A DNA stretch of 64,000 nt from Pseudeuparius sepicola (taxonomy: Eukaryota > Arthropoda > Insecta > Coleoptera > Anthribidae). A program made the position numbers and the translations under genes. The notes beneath the pieces were generated by a model, which worked only from the letters and a program-made list of their open reading frames with translations, was not told the DNA's origin and ran no database searches. The DNA lies in NCBI GenBank assembly GCA_963920635.1, contig OY987301.1:12182501-12246500 (forward strand). The letters are read 5' to 3'. Below, in pieces: positions 46,780 to 57,967 of this stretch. Within the stretch, counting starts at the first letter, position 1; every line of letters starts with the position of its first letter.

Positions 46780-46937
46780 GTTACAGCAACAAACAAACAA
46801 CCAATTATACTATCTACAGGGTGTCCACGAAAATGTAGCTACCTTATTGCTCTCACAAATTCATAAGGACTGCTAGCTAAGACTAGCAAAATAATGTCGC
46901 AACTAACAAATATGAATATTAATTCCGTTCAAATACT

Positions 46938-47192
46938 CAGGGCCGTAGATAAGGGGGGGGTTGGGGTGCAATTCACTCAAGGAGTTCTGAGTGTCTGTCT
47001 GTCTTTTCTGTAAAAGAAAAAGAGTACATACTTCTTATGGTTACTGCATACTTATATCGTTATGGTTCCACAGTTAACAACGAACAAAATTTCCACCAGT
47101 TGAGTTACATTATATTTGTTGATAATATTAAGTTACTTAGATTTTTTCATTCATGACCATGAAAATTTGAAAAAATGTCGCCTACGGCCCTG
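46938..47192. mobile_element. hAT MITE, 255 bp
   Basis: CAGGGCCGTAGATAAGG at the left; CGCCTACGGCCCTG at the right. Flanking 8-mers CAAATACT and CTGATACT agree at six of eight positions. No coding capacity. Confidence 0.75.
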
Positions 47193-48136
47193 CTGATACT
47201 TCAAACTTGTCCTGTAGATCATATTTCCCATAAACGAATGAATATGTATAGAACACTGTGTCCAGCATAAAATTGTAGTTGAAACTACACAGACATCGTT
47301 ATTGTTGTTAAAATATTTACGTGTAGGTAACGTTGCATTGCAAAATAGGAAGCAACGCCTATTCTGTCATATATAAATGAAGCATGAATTAATTTTGTTT
47401 ATAGCCGTAAAATGTCCATTTGGCACTCGCAACAGCGCTTTCGATACATTAACCTGATTTTACACATTTATGCATGTAATAAAATTCCCGAAATTTAAAA
47501 TAGATGCACTGTAGACATAAAAGCCAATTGCGTCACACTATACGCAATAATGTGCATCCCATGACTCTGTTACAGAATAGCTGTTTTTTCCTCTCGTGAA
47601 ATTAACAAACTCTTTCAGACTTTCCACCAGCTCCGACTAAATCAGTGCAAATACGGAAATTTGTATTCTTCCAGAGTAAAATAGAGTGAACAGGGTAGAT
47701 TAATAGTCCCCATTCAAGCTCCTCGTTTAAAAGATGGATTCGCATTAATCTAAAGGAATCAATTCGTTTCCACCGTATTGAAAAGGGCAAAGACTTTTAG
47801 CAACTGGATTATTGGTCTTGGAATGGAGTCAATTAATTCACATGCCGAGAATAGTACAGGGTTATTCATAGAACATTCTACGCCCCTTAACTTCTTTGTT
47901 TTTAATTTTGGGAAGAAAATATATCTATATATGAAAATTGTATGTTGTGTATTCAGAAAAACAAATGAATGTCTCATTTTGGAGATATAGACCAAACTTG
48001 TGTTTTTTTAGATGAAATACTCTGTAAATTTGCGATCTACGCTTTTTCTGGTTCCAACCATATATAGGTTCACTCTATAATCGTATAGTTTGCACAAAAT
48101 CGTTCTTTGAATTATTGAAAGTGGACAAAATCAATA
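47193..48136. other. No gene seen
   Basis: AT-rich DNA. TACAGGGTTATTCATAGAAC at 47857 could be the left end of the element carrying the transposase that follows; no matching right end was recognised. Confidence 0.4.
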
Positions 48137-48600
48137 AATGTTTGGTGTGGTATTTTTCGGAATCACATAATTGGTCCAGTATTTTTTGAAGGTGGTTTAA
48201 CTGGACTAAAAAATATTTACAGCTCTGAAGAGGAGCAATTTCTGATCTATTGAATCAAGTTAAGGAGCCGAATATTGTTTGGCAACAAGACGGTACTCCA
48301 GCACATAAATGAAATGCTGTGATAGATGATACTTTTGTAAAGTGGATTGGTTTAAATGGAAGTATTTTATGGCCTGCCAGAAGCCCAGACTTGACCCCAC
48401 TCGGTATGGGGCACTTTGAAGGACCGGGTATATGTAGAGAGGTCAAATTAAATAATATCAACCAAGTTAAAGAAAAAATATCTCAGGAGATCAAACAGAT
48501 GAACGAGGCAGGTATCGTGGCTAACTACAAGAAAAGTTTATTAAGAGGGTATGCTCTCTGTGTTGCACAAAATGGAAGCATTATAGAACACCTTCTATAA
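48137..48600 (+). pseudogene. Mariner/Tc1 transposase, C-terminal half, broken
   Basis: NVWCGIF...HIIGPVFFEG is followed by a frameshift near 48215-48235. Then come ISDLLNQV, WQQDGTPAHK (catalytic Asp, DGxxAH motif), a stop at 48310, WIGLNGSILWPARSPDLTPL (last catalytic Asp in SPDL), and the tail NGSIIEHLL with a stop at 48598. About 32 residues separate the two aspartates, close to the DD34D spacing of mariner. The segment after SPDLTPL (normally DFFLWG) reads GMGHFEG, altered. The N-terminal DNA-binding region is missing. Different subfamily from the copies at 19148 and 39462. Confidence 0.85.
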
Positions 48601-48745
48601 TTTAATTTAATTCATAATAAAGTGTCACGTCCCATCCATAAATATGCGTTTTAAGGCTAAAATGACAGAAAAAATAAAATATAACTTGGCGTCTCAATTC
48701 TAAATGTCATAAATAAAACTGATGGTAGAATATCTTATTTTACCT
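48601..48745. other. Short AT-rich spacer
   Basis: Nothing recognised besides an AATAAAGTG polyadenylation-like word just after the transposase stop. Confidence 0.4.
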
Positions 48746-48823
48746 GTCCATAGCGAGGCCTACGATAAAGACAGGCCATGGCGCTAACGCATAATCGCGT
48801 AGTCACGTGACCAACTTAATCCT
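48746..48823 (+). repeat. Inverted-repeat arm, partner at 51409-51477
   Basis: CCTACGATAAAGACAGGCC..TGGCGC... and TCACGTGACCAACTTAATCC appear as the reverse complement at 51409-51477 (GGACTAAGATGGTCACGTGA...GCCTGTCTTTATCGTAGGCC). Either the ends of one 2.7-kb element or two separate relics. Confidence 0.6.
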
Positions 48824-49330
48824 ATATAATAAAAGGCATTTTTGGAGATAAGTAGAATAAACAAATTTCTTAACAACTTGGCGAGTTTTCTTTCATCTAT
48901 TACATTATTGGTTTTGTGCATCCAGGCTTTCTCTAATTGTTTTTTCAAAATTTTCAACCTGCCTCAGCTGTTTTGGGCTGAAAGTTAAACGGCACTGCAC
49001 TCAAATATTTTGGCACATTCTCAAAAATTGTTGGGACAGCACCTTCCTTTAGCTTAGGTGATTCTATAGGTATTTTCCTCCCACAACACATTTGTCCACT
49101 TTAACTGTTTCACTTTCTTGAAAATGCGTTAACAACACATAGGTACTTAAGGATTTTTTAAAAATTAAATCTCAGTTGGAATTGATGAATCCATTTTTGG
49201 CGCAAATTTTCATCCCGAGGCAGAGCAAATGTTGTTATGATGACATTTTCTTCCTGGCTTTTGTAATATGTATAAATATAATATAAACACACCCAATATT
49301 TGGTATTTAAAACTCACCTCAGTATAATGT
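48824..49330. other. No gene seen
   Basis: AT-rich sequence; nothing recognised. Confidence 0.45.
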
Positions 49331-49760
49331 AAATATTGACGAGGTCCCAGTTGATCGGCAGCGTGAAAAGCCGAATAGGAACCGTATCAGGGCGTGGGTC
49401 GACAAAGAAAATCCTCGAGTACGTTACAACACTGATTTATTTCGCATATGGTGAATAGTGAATACAAAATACACAAACCCGAACGTGGTCAACGGGAACG
49501 GCTTCCATGCAGCCACCCGGACCGTCTGAACTCGCGGATCTTCCATAAGCAGTTCACCCGTCTGTCTCAGGCTCCACTGTCCATTCCGGGGGGAGAATTT
49601 CCCTTACATCGCTCACGCGTCGGCGAGAGCGACACCAATACTCCTGGACGGCACCGCTCCCACCATGGGCGCCTACTCTGCGGGTGCTCCGGGGCTCGAG
49701 CACCAGCCAAAAGTTTGGCCAGTTGTTGGAAGCTCAAGCAAAGGTGACAAGGTGACAACT
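49331..49760 (-). repeat. LTR-like GC-rich segment (low confidence)
   Basis: On the minus strand it begins TGTCACCTTG, is GC-rich, and passes an AATAAATCAGTGTTGTAACG polyadenylation-like word. It ends near a splice donor, TACTGAG|GTGAGT (about 49313). This order (GC-rich body, AATAAA, leader donor) would suit a solo LTR with leader or a 5' exon. No primer-binding site or retroviral-type frame is seen. Frames of 99 and 63 codons on opposite strands are not believed. Confidence 0.3.
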
Positions 49761-49899
49761 AAACAATTTGAAAATATTATATGTCAAATGTTCCCCATAA
49801 AATCGTCCATAAGGCTAAGCACTTTTGCGTTATTTACGCAAAGTTATTAGATTACTAGTCGTTTTTTGTTTTTGTTTTGTTTTTTGTTTGTTTTTGTTT

Positions 49900-51042
49900 A
49901 AAGACCGCGTCTTAAAATTCAGCCAGCGCCGGTTTTAGGGGGTGCTAGGGCGCTAATAACACCAGCCGGTTAATTTTAGGAGGCGGTATAAGCTAGTCTA
50001 ATAACTAAAAATAAATTACATTTTATTGCTATGTCGCTCACGACGTGACACCTTCATTTTGATCATCGTCTGCAAACATAACATCTGAAACGTTCTCCTA
50101 TTCATCATCTTATTCATCTGTACGTTGAAGAATTTACTCTCCCCCTGGATTTTTGGACGAAAATAAAAATTATAATATATACAACATGAACATTGATTCA
50201 TTGATTGAATATAAATTGGAAAATTGTCATGTAATAATGTGTAACATAGATACATTTATCGAAAAATATACTTATTATTGTCAAGTAGCTAACTACCGAC
50301 TCCACGAGAGGCTTTTCCCATACATAAGCCCAGGGCTGTATATGGTTTGAGGGTTCAAGCCCCTGCATTGAAAAAAAGACGAAAAATACATTATACTGTT
50401 ATGATTTTGTAATTTCCTATACCTCTTTTAAACTATCTGTGCTTTATATTTCTAAAAAATTTCGCCTTTGGCGCATTTTAGTAACCAAACACCTCTGCTT
50501 TCGTTTGTATAGCCGGTTTAAAAAGCAATGATTTTTATGGGCTCACACTAAAACAAATTTCGAAATTTCTATTTGTCACAGTTGTTCTATAAAAGAAGAC
50601 TGAGTAGGACTTCTTGGCTACAAATGTTACGAGTCATAGTGAACAAAAAAAATTACCACCAGTTAACAAGAATGTGTTTTGCTTGGAATTTCTTTTCCCT
50701 AATTTAAACTGTTTGACCTTGAATATTTGAAAAATTTTCGCCTGCGGCGCAATTTTGTACCGCAAACATTCAATTTATTATTATTTTTTTAAATTTATGG
50801 CTACCACCCAACTAAAAAGTTTAGCTTTTTGGGCAAAAGTAAAAATTAAGAGAAAAGATAAGGCGTCTTTTAAACTTAGCACCCGGCGATAGTCAAGCTA
50901 AAACCGGTGCTCAGCGGACTCTCATCCGGATGAATCAGCTGATATCTCCCTCTCATTTGTTTCCCTTTGGAGGAAGTAAGAGACAGATATCCAGCTGAGT
51001 CATCGGGATGAGAGTGCGCTGAATTTTAAAACGAGGCCTTTC
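49900..51042. mobile_element. TIR element with internal hairpin, about 1.14 kb
   Basis: AAAGACCGCGTCTTAAAATT at the left corresponds to the inverse of AATTTTAAAACGAGGCCTTT at the right. The words TTTCGCCTTTGGCGC (50459) and TTTTCGCCTGCGGCGC (50737) recur. Near the right end an 86-nt hairpin (50929-51014) starts CTCTCATCCGGATGAATCAG and ends with its near-inverse. No coding sequence. Confidence 0.5.
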
Positions 51043-51408
51043 TTATAGAAATATCTTTATTTTATTTCTTTCTATTTACATTTTGTTTTTTTAATCATCA
51101 AGGTGATAACTGTTGGTTTTTTGTTATGTACTTTTATTTTATATTTATAAATAAAAAAAATTTTAAATAACATTTTGGGGGGAGGTTGTGTACCTTGGGC
51201 ACCCAGCCAAATTTTGAGAAGTCGGCGCCTATGGCTCCCACCCAGAGGCCATAATAACACCTGGGCGATTCCCCTCCGCCAGGACACACGCACACTAGGC
51301 ACAAACTTGTTTCTAAAATATAAACTAAGACGTTTAAATTAAACATTTAAAACTTCTCAAAACCCAAGCTGCCGCTTTCAGTTATGTGACAAATGACATG
51401 TAACGTCG
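51043..51408. other. AT-rich and hAT-end-like DNA
   Basis: GAAGTCGGCGCCTATGGCTC near 51218 resembles a hAT terminus; no partner assigned. No gene. Confidence 0.35.
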
Positions 51409-51477
51409 GACTAAGATGGTCACGTGATTTTTGTGCGCCATTGCCTGTCTTTATCGTAGGCCTCGTGTCCATAGGTT
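51409..51477 (-). repeat. Inverted-repeat arm, partner at 48746-48823
   Basis: See the partner arm. The shared core is CACGTGA...TGTCTTTATCGTAGGCCTCG. The arms are imperfect, so the duplication is not recent. Confidence 0.6.
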
Positions 51478-51539
51478 CTGACGTCATCGAGTGTACCTGT
51501 CTATGTATAATATCCCTGGCTATATAGGCAAGTATGTAC

Positions 51540-51977
51540 CTATTTAGGAAACTTGACAGGACCGTAAAGAAACCGAAACGACCCGCCCGTACCCCGCGCA
51601 CCTTACAAACACCGGGCAATCCCTCCGGCCGCCCCGGCCCCGCTTGTAAGCGAAACCGTAACTGCCGATAAATAAGCCCGGGGAACAGGTAGCCAGTTTT
51701 TCCTGCCGTGAACGGCCCCGCCGGCCGTTTGGCACTCCATTCCGGAAAATGCTTATTGCGCGTGCGAAAGGACGCCGGAAGAAATATACCAACCTTTAGC
51801 GGGTTTTAACCGAACGGCCCGAGATTTAGCACCCGCCGGTTCAAATAAAGGATTTAAATGGGTTTTTTTGAGAGGAAAGTTCCACTAAACGCGATGAAAT
51901 AGTAACGAGGTATAATATCGAACATTTCTCCTTTGGTATTGTTGCCAATGAGCCAATGGAAATTGCTAAAATACTCG
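51540..51977. other. Base-balanced low-copy block, target of MITE insertion
   Basis: CpG-containing sequence up to about 51850, then AT-rich. An 82-codon minus frame (51544-51792) is Arg-rich by composition and not believed. Confidence 0.4.
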
Positions 51978-51985
51978 GTTATTAT

Positions 51986-52647
51986 CTCAGAAAAATAACC
52001 AAGGATAGAGGGAGCAACAGCCTCATAATACATACATTTGTAGTCAACCAACATCTTATGCAAATTTACCGAAGTAAACAAACATTAGGCCCGTGTGTAC
52101 AACGTTTACCTGAGATAGGTTATGTCCTGAGAAATATCAATTTAGCCACATACCACACACTTTCCGCGTCCCATTGTATACAAAATCAGTCACTATATCC
52201 TAAATACTAATAAATAGCCTTTAAATTAACAGAAAAACAATTAAAAACGGGAAATATCCATACGTAAACAATCGGAAAACTTGACATGCTGGGCATACAC
52301 AAAACAAATATCGCTGAGTTAACGGACGCGGCGCCCGCCGCAGCAAAAGCAGCGTTACCATGTCGGGCGGTTTGAGGTATCTGTGACGATTTTATTAAAG
52401 TGATAATTAGATACTATAATTACATTGCAATTTACTTTTAGTTTAAAATTGTTACAAACAAGAAATTAATAACTACATTTGTTAATTTAGCGTTATGGGA
52501 GGTGTGCCTTCATTGAATCTCATTATTAAACCCTTCTATTTTGAAATGAAATGCTGTAAACAATGGAGTACGCGGCATCACTCAAAAAGATGTTGGCTTT
52601 GTTTAATTTTTGTTCTTACTTCTTCTATCCTTGGTTATTTCTCTGAG
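51986..52647. mobile_element. MITE, 662 bp, 8-bp target duplication (family E copy 1)
   Basis: Left end CTCAGAAAAATAACCAAGGA, right end TCCTTGGTTATTTCTCTGAG. The target duplication GTTATTAT is perfect (51978-51985, 52648-52655). Copy 2 is at 59155-59825. Long TIRs and 8-bp duplications fit P or hAT superfamilies. The right 259 bp is repeated again at 54314-54572 through the tandem duplication. Frames crossing the ends (75-85 codons) are shadows of the TIR sequence. Confidence 0.9.
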
Positions 52648-53223
52648 GTTATTATGTTCCAACCACAGGTAGCATTTTCGCCGATCCTAAAGGTTTCTGT
52701 AAGTTCCACTCGAGGTTCAACTCGTATGGTTGGCTGACATATATCTATTATTATGATCACGTGACGTGGAGACATTTTTAGGTTATGTGTGAATCACGTT
52801 TTCCTCATAATGCTTCTTTAAAAGGCGTTTGTTACAAGAAGGCACATGAGTAAACTTTTTTCTAAAATTCAATGTTAGTAGTGCGAATTTAAGTTGAGAA
52901 TTCTTCTTTTTCGTGAAAAAGTGGGTTTAAATGACATTTAACAACGAAAATGCATGTAAACTAGTAAACTAATTAAAATTGAAAGATTTAATAAAATTTA
53001 TTTAAATGAAATGTGTTATTTTAGAAAAAAAATAACAAGTATTTTCTAGAGGTCGTATAAATATCGGTACAAAATTAAAAGGACAACAACCTTTCTATAC
53101 AATATTATCCGAAATTTTGAGAAATGATACCATTTTCAGCATTTTGTTAAAATTATAATTACTTAGATATTATTAAATTGTTAAAATTCCTATGCTGATT
53201 TTAAGCACACTCGTAGAAAAACT

Positions 53224-54030
53224 ATAGTATGTAATACGTTTTACAAACTTCTCAAGACAACTCGTTCTATAAAGTCATGTCCTTATTAGACAAGGAAAGA
53301 GAGAGGACGCCTAACAGCGCTCACGGCGGTGTTACCGACTGCCACAGCGCACGACAGGCCAGTGGCGTAGCATGAAACGCGTTCTTAGCCAATATTACAA
53401 AAATTTTATAAATGAAAAAGTAGTTAATTTTGACTCACATGTAATTTAAAACACTTATTTATTTGCAGAAAATTTCCCAAATATAAGAAATATATTTATT
53501 TGTGGCGATTTCGAATCAATCAAAATAAAATAAATAATACACGCCCATAGAATCCAGCCCATTATTTATGAAACAAAAATTCAAGAAAAACGATGTTAAA
53601 AAATATTGTATTGGTCTTATTTACAAACAAAACAACACTTTGTCATACTAAGAGATAGAAGGAATTTGAAGAAGTTATACTGAGAAAAAATAAAGTTTTA
53701 GGGCATCTTTCAACGGTAGCTTTTTAAATATTTTCCTGTAAAACGAAATCCCGGGCTCTTGCTTTTCACTTCTGCTTTTGCAACCAAACGCTGAACAATG
53801 CACCATGGTAAGAGTATATTTTCCCCTTAATCACTGTTACTTTTAATTCACAAATTCACGAAATTAACTCACAACATACTCGCTTTATCTGCCACATATA
53901 AAATGGCCGCCGTTCAAAACGACGTAACAAAATCTATACACGGCAGAGTATAGGCAAACGCGGTGCATCTCTCTTTCCTTATCTATCCTCATGACTAAAG
54001 TGACGTTCACAAAACTTGTCGCATACTATA
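53224..54030. mobile_element. TIR element inside the duplicated unit (about 0.8 kb)
   Basis: TATAGTATG...AAAGTCATG...AAGGAAAGAGAGA on the left is mirrored by TCTCTCTTTCCTTATC...CATGACTAAAGT...GCATACTATA on the right, imperfectly. The interior includes CCAGTGGCGTAGCATGA (hAT-like word) and AT-rich DNA. Repeated at 55149-55955 by the tandem duplication; a relic end is at 5890. Confidence 0.55.
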
Positions 54031-54076
54031 TAATTATTGCATAAAAACATATCACAGTACAGACTTAGGGCGTGAC

Positions 54077-54313
54077 TAGAGGCCCTGCATGACAAGAAAA
54101 GTGACAGTTATTCGTTTTAACAGAGGTTGGACAACAGATTTTGGCAGATCTAGTAACATTGTTTTTATTATATTCTTATCTTGACGGGTGCCAGTTTGTC
54201 AACAAAACTGTCGACAAATTATTGAGCGTGCTCTTTTTCTTTTGCAAAAAGGAATGTTAACAGTTAAAAGTGACATCTTGTGTAATAAGAAACTGCAAGA
54301 ATCCTGTGCAGGA
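54077..54313 (+). mobile_element. Truncated 5' end of P-like element (duplicate)
   Basis: Identical to 56002-56238, including the target-site copy GGCGTGAC at 54069-54076 and the first 15 codons of the THAP exon (from 54270). Cut at 54313 by the duplication junction. Its 3' half and right end are absent here. Confidence 0.9.
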
Positions 54314-56238
54314 ATTTTATTAAAGTGATAATTAGATACTATAATTACATTGCAATTTACTTTTAGTTTAAAATTGTTACAAACAAGAAATTAATAACTA
54401 CATTTGTTAATTTAGCGTTATGGGAGGTGTGCCTTCATTGAATCTCATTATTAAACCCTTCTATTTTGAAATGAAATGCTGTAAACAATGGAGTACGCGG
54501 CATCACTCAAAAAGATGTTGGCTTTGTTTAATTTTTGTTCTTACTTCTTCTATCCTTGGTTATTTCTCTGAGGTTATTATGTTCCAACCACAGGTAGCAT
54601 TTTCGCCGATCCTAAAGGTTTCTGTAAGTTCCACTCGAGGTTCAACTCGTATGGTTGGCTGACATATATCTATTATTATGATCACGTGACGTGGAGACAT
54701 TTTTAGGTTATGTGTGAATCACGTTTTCCTCATAATGCTTCTTTAAAAGGCGTTTGTTACAAGAAGGCACATGAGTAAACTTTTTTCTAAAATTCAATGT
54801 TAGTAGTGCGAATTTAAGTTGAGAATTCTTCTTTTTCGTGAAAAAGTGGGTTTAAATGACATTTAACAACGAAAATGCATGTAAACTAGTAAACTAATTA
54901 AAATTGAAAGATTTAATAAAATTTATTTAAATGAAATGTGTTATTTTAGAAAAAAAATAACAAGTATTTTCTAGAGGTCGTATAAATATCGGTACAAAAT
55001 TAAAAGGACAACAACCTTTCTATACAATATTATCCGAAATTTTGAGAAATGATACCATTTTCAGCATTTTGTTAAAATTATAATTACTTAGATATTATTA
55101 AATTGTTAAAATTCCTATGCTGATTTTAAGCACACTCGTAGAAAAACTATAGTATGTAATACGTTTTACAAACTTCTCAAGACAACTCGTTCTATAAAGT
55201 CATGTCCTTATTAGACAAGGAAAGAGAGAGGACGCCTAACAGCGCTCACGGCGGTGTTACCGACTGCCACAGCGCACGACAGGCCAGTGGCGTAGCATGA
55301 AACGCGTTCTTAGCCAATATTACAAAAATTTTATAAATAAAAAAGTAGTTAATTTTGACTCACATGTAATTTAAAACACTTATTTATTTGCAGAAAATTT
55401 CCCAAATATAAGAAATATATTTATTTGTGGCGATTTCGAATCAATCAAAATAAAATAAATAATACACGCCCATAGAATCCAGCCCATTATTTATGAAACA
55501 AAAATTCAAGAAAAACGATGTTAAAAAATATTGTATTGGTCTTATTTACAAACAAAACAACACTTTGTCATACTAAGAGATAGAAGGAATTTGAAGAAGT
55601 TATACTGAGAAAAAATAAAGTTTTAGGGCATCTTTCAACGGTAGCTTTTTAAATATTTTCCTGTAAAACGAAATCCCGGGCTCTTGCTTTTCACTTCTGC
55701 TTTTGCAACCAAACGCTGAACAATGCACCATGGTAAGAGTATATTTTCCCCTTAATCACTGTTACTTTTAATTCACAAATTCACGAAATTAACTCACAAC
55801 ATACTCGCTTTATCTGCCACATATAAAATGGCCGCCGTTCAAAACGACGTAACAAAATCTATACACGGCAGAGTATAGGCAAACGCGGTGCATCTCTCTT
55901 TCCTTATCTATCCTCATGACTAAAGTGACGTTCACAAAACTTGTCGCATACTATATAATTATTGCATAAAAACATATCACAGTACAGACTTAGGGCGTGA
56001 CTAGAGGCCCTGCATGACAAGAAAAGTGACAGTTATTCGTTTTAACAGAGGTTGGACAACAGATTTTGGCAGATCTAGTAACATTGTTTTTATTATATTC
56101 TTATCTTGACGGGTGCCAGTTTGTCAACAAAACTGTCGACAAATTATTGAGCGTGCTCTTTTTCTTTTGCAAAAAGGAATGTTAACAGTTAAAAGTGACA
56201 TCTTGTGTAATAAGAAACTGCAAGAATCCTGTGCAGGA
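54314..56238. repeat. Tandem duplication unit 2 (1,925 bp)
   Basis: Second unit. It continues without a break into the intact P-like element. The junction 54313/54314 joins the THAP exon to the MITE interior; the only shared base at the breakpoint is about one A. This is the arrangement expected from unequal exchange or replication slippage with little homology. Confidence 0.95.
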
Positions 56239-57121
56239 TGAATTTTTCATAACACCCTTTCCAAAAAGCGCAGAAGAACGAGCACGATGGTGCAAATGAA
56301 ATACCCTGACATGAGAGTTGGAAATGATACGAAAATTTGCGAGGTAAGTAAATTTAATTACATAAGTATCTCTAGTTCCTTTTTATTTTTTGTTTGATCT
56401 GTGATTTTAATCTGCAGAATAATTTTCTTAATCTGCATCAGCAACATAACATAAGATAGCTAAATTAATACGTATTAAATATTAGTACCTACCTATTTAT
56501 TTTCAATAAAAGTCCATAAGGTTCTACAAACCCCCTATTAGAATTCTTATGAAAATTTCCCAATGTTAAAGAGATAAAATTAAAATTTTTGCCCTTCAAG
56601 GAGGTAAAACCTGTTAGGTATATTTACTGGACCGGGATAGGCATTTTTCGTTTCATGGAATAATAAAAATGTAAGTATATGTGTTAGAGAGAGGCAGTTT
56701 TGAAGGAGCTTTATTTTACACCAAGACCAACAAAATCGGACAAAAAAGAAGTTAACACGGGTGGGAATATAAAGGACCTTTTTTGTGTAGTCAGTTAAAT
56801 GTGTGAGCTTATATTCCATTACAAATTTCTTGCTGATAAAAAAATAGCATTTGATGGCAGCGTTTTATTATGTTTCGGTAGCTTAAATTTATAGTTCTTT
56901 AACTTTCACAGGTTCACTTCTCCGACATGGATTTTGAGTGTCAGGTTGTGCTGAAGAAAGGATCATCTCCTGCGACGTTTGATGAACGTGACTTTAGCAA
57001 GAAAGAACCATTATTAAATATGTATAAATTTCTGAGAACTTTTACTAGTTTGATTTTTCCTATTTACTTACAATATATCTTTGAAAACAAAAATACTGTT
57101 GTCTTCTTTATTGAAATGTAG
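56195..57121 (+). pseudogene. THAP domain of P-like transposase, two exons, broken
   Basis: Exon 1 (56195-56343) would read from GTG, where ATG is expected (AAAGTG ACA TCT TGT). It shows Cys4-x4-Cys9, PFPK at 21-24, and ERARWCK. A TGA stop (56297) and a frame change follow, and the exon resumes to ...KICE. An intron with GTAAGT and TTTCACAG (56344-56911) separates it from exon 2 (56912-). Exon 2 gives VHFSDMDFE, completing C-x2-H across the splice, then LKKGSSPATFDE, the THAP end motif. The frame then drifts into AT-rich residues to a stop at 57121. Lost start, stop and shift show it is dead; it once encoded the DNA-binding domain of the transposase. Confidence 0.8.
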
Positions 57122-57904
57122 ATGATCTCTCTTGTATTAAAAAGTTATTTACTTTTATTTTACAAAAAAAAAGAATGAGAGACTAATATATCGATATTAA
57201 ATACCTAGGTACTTATTTTTTTATTCATCCTAATTCCTATTATTATTGGTTGATTCATATTACCAAAACAAACTTTCCTACTTTTTGTTTGGTACAAATT
57301 TCAGTATTAATTGTCTTAAAATTATGATGGTAGGTATAAGAAGAGAGTTTGAAGAAACGAAACCACACAGTAAAACCATTTAAAAGACCTTTTTTATTTT
57401 TAAATGAACGGAATAATAATTATTATTGCAACTATGATTCCTATTGAAGAAATATTCGAAAGTTTGATTAGTTGGTATGCTAGAGCCTTGTTTAATTTTA
57501 TGTACATACCTATCTACATATACCACCCTGCTACAAAAATTTAATAAATGTTTTTATCCTGATATCCTAAAATTTCTGTTTTCTTGGAACAAATTATATG
57601 TTTCTTCACTTTTCCATTCAAACTTCAATAATTATTATTAGTGAAGCTTTGCAAATAACATACTACTACCTAACCTATTTACCTATTTATTGGCTTTATC
57701 TATATTTTTATACATTTTAACCTGTGCCCTCATCTACCTACGCTTATGGCAGTTAACTGTCGTTAGCTTAACCTTAAAATCCAATTTTGATACATCGTGC
57801 TGCTAGGGGAATGTTAGAAAGAGCGAAAAAATATATGTCTGTTGCACAAAATGAATTTCTTAGGGAAAATAAGACCCTCGCCAGAGAGAGAGATCCGATC
57901 GTTG
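57122..57904. other. AT-rich interior of the P-like element
   Basis: No catalytic-domain coding recognised between the THAP exons and the right TIR. Presumably internal deletion replaced by AT-rich DNA. Confidence 0.5.
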
Positions 57905-57967
57905 TCCAACCTCTGTTAAAACGAATAACTGTCACTTTTCGTGTCATACAGGGCCTCTAGGCGTGAC

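Larger units (their letters stand above)
52389..54313. repeat. Tandem duplication unit 1 (1,925 bp)
   Basis: Every position compared recurs 1,925 bp downstream. The unit begins inside the family E MITE (ATTTTATTAAAGTG) and ends in the THAP exon of the P-like element (...GTGCAGGA). It contains the MITE right half, a TIR element at 53224-54030, and the P-like 5' end (54077-54313). The only difference noticed is G at 53414 versus A at 55339. Either a very young duplication or an assembly artefact. Confidence 0.95.
56002..57959 (+). mobile_element. P-like DNA transposon, 1,958 bp, THAP-encoding
   Basis: TIRs of about 55 bp begin TAGAGGCCCTG (left 56002) and CAGGGCCTCTA (right, ending 57959). They share GTGACAGTTATTCGTTTTAA and extend to CTCTGTTAAAA. 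A perfect 8-bp target duplication GGCGTGAC flanks it (55994-56001, 57960-57967). THAP coding exons start 0.19 kb inside. THAP plus an 8-bp duplication is the signature of the P superfamily. The catalytic RNase H-like region is missing, so the element is internally deleted. Confidence 0.85.

Noticed and set aside
49448..49747. 99-codon frame in the GC-rich segment
   Set aside because: An opposing 63-codon frame overlaps it and no domain is seen; the segment looks more LTR-like.
52495..54662. Identical 80-codon frames at 52495-52737 and 54420-54662
   Set aside because: Identity comes from the 1,925-bp tandem duplication; the frame crosses the MITE end and its target site.
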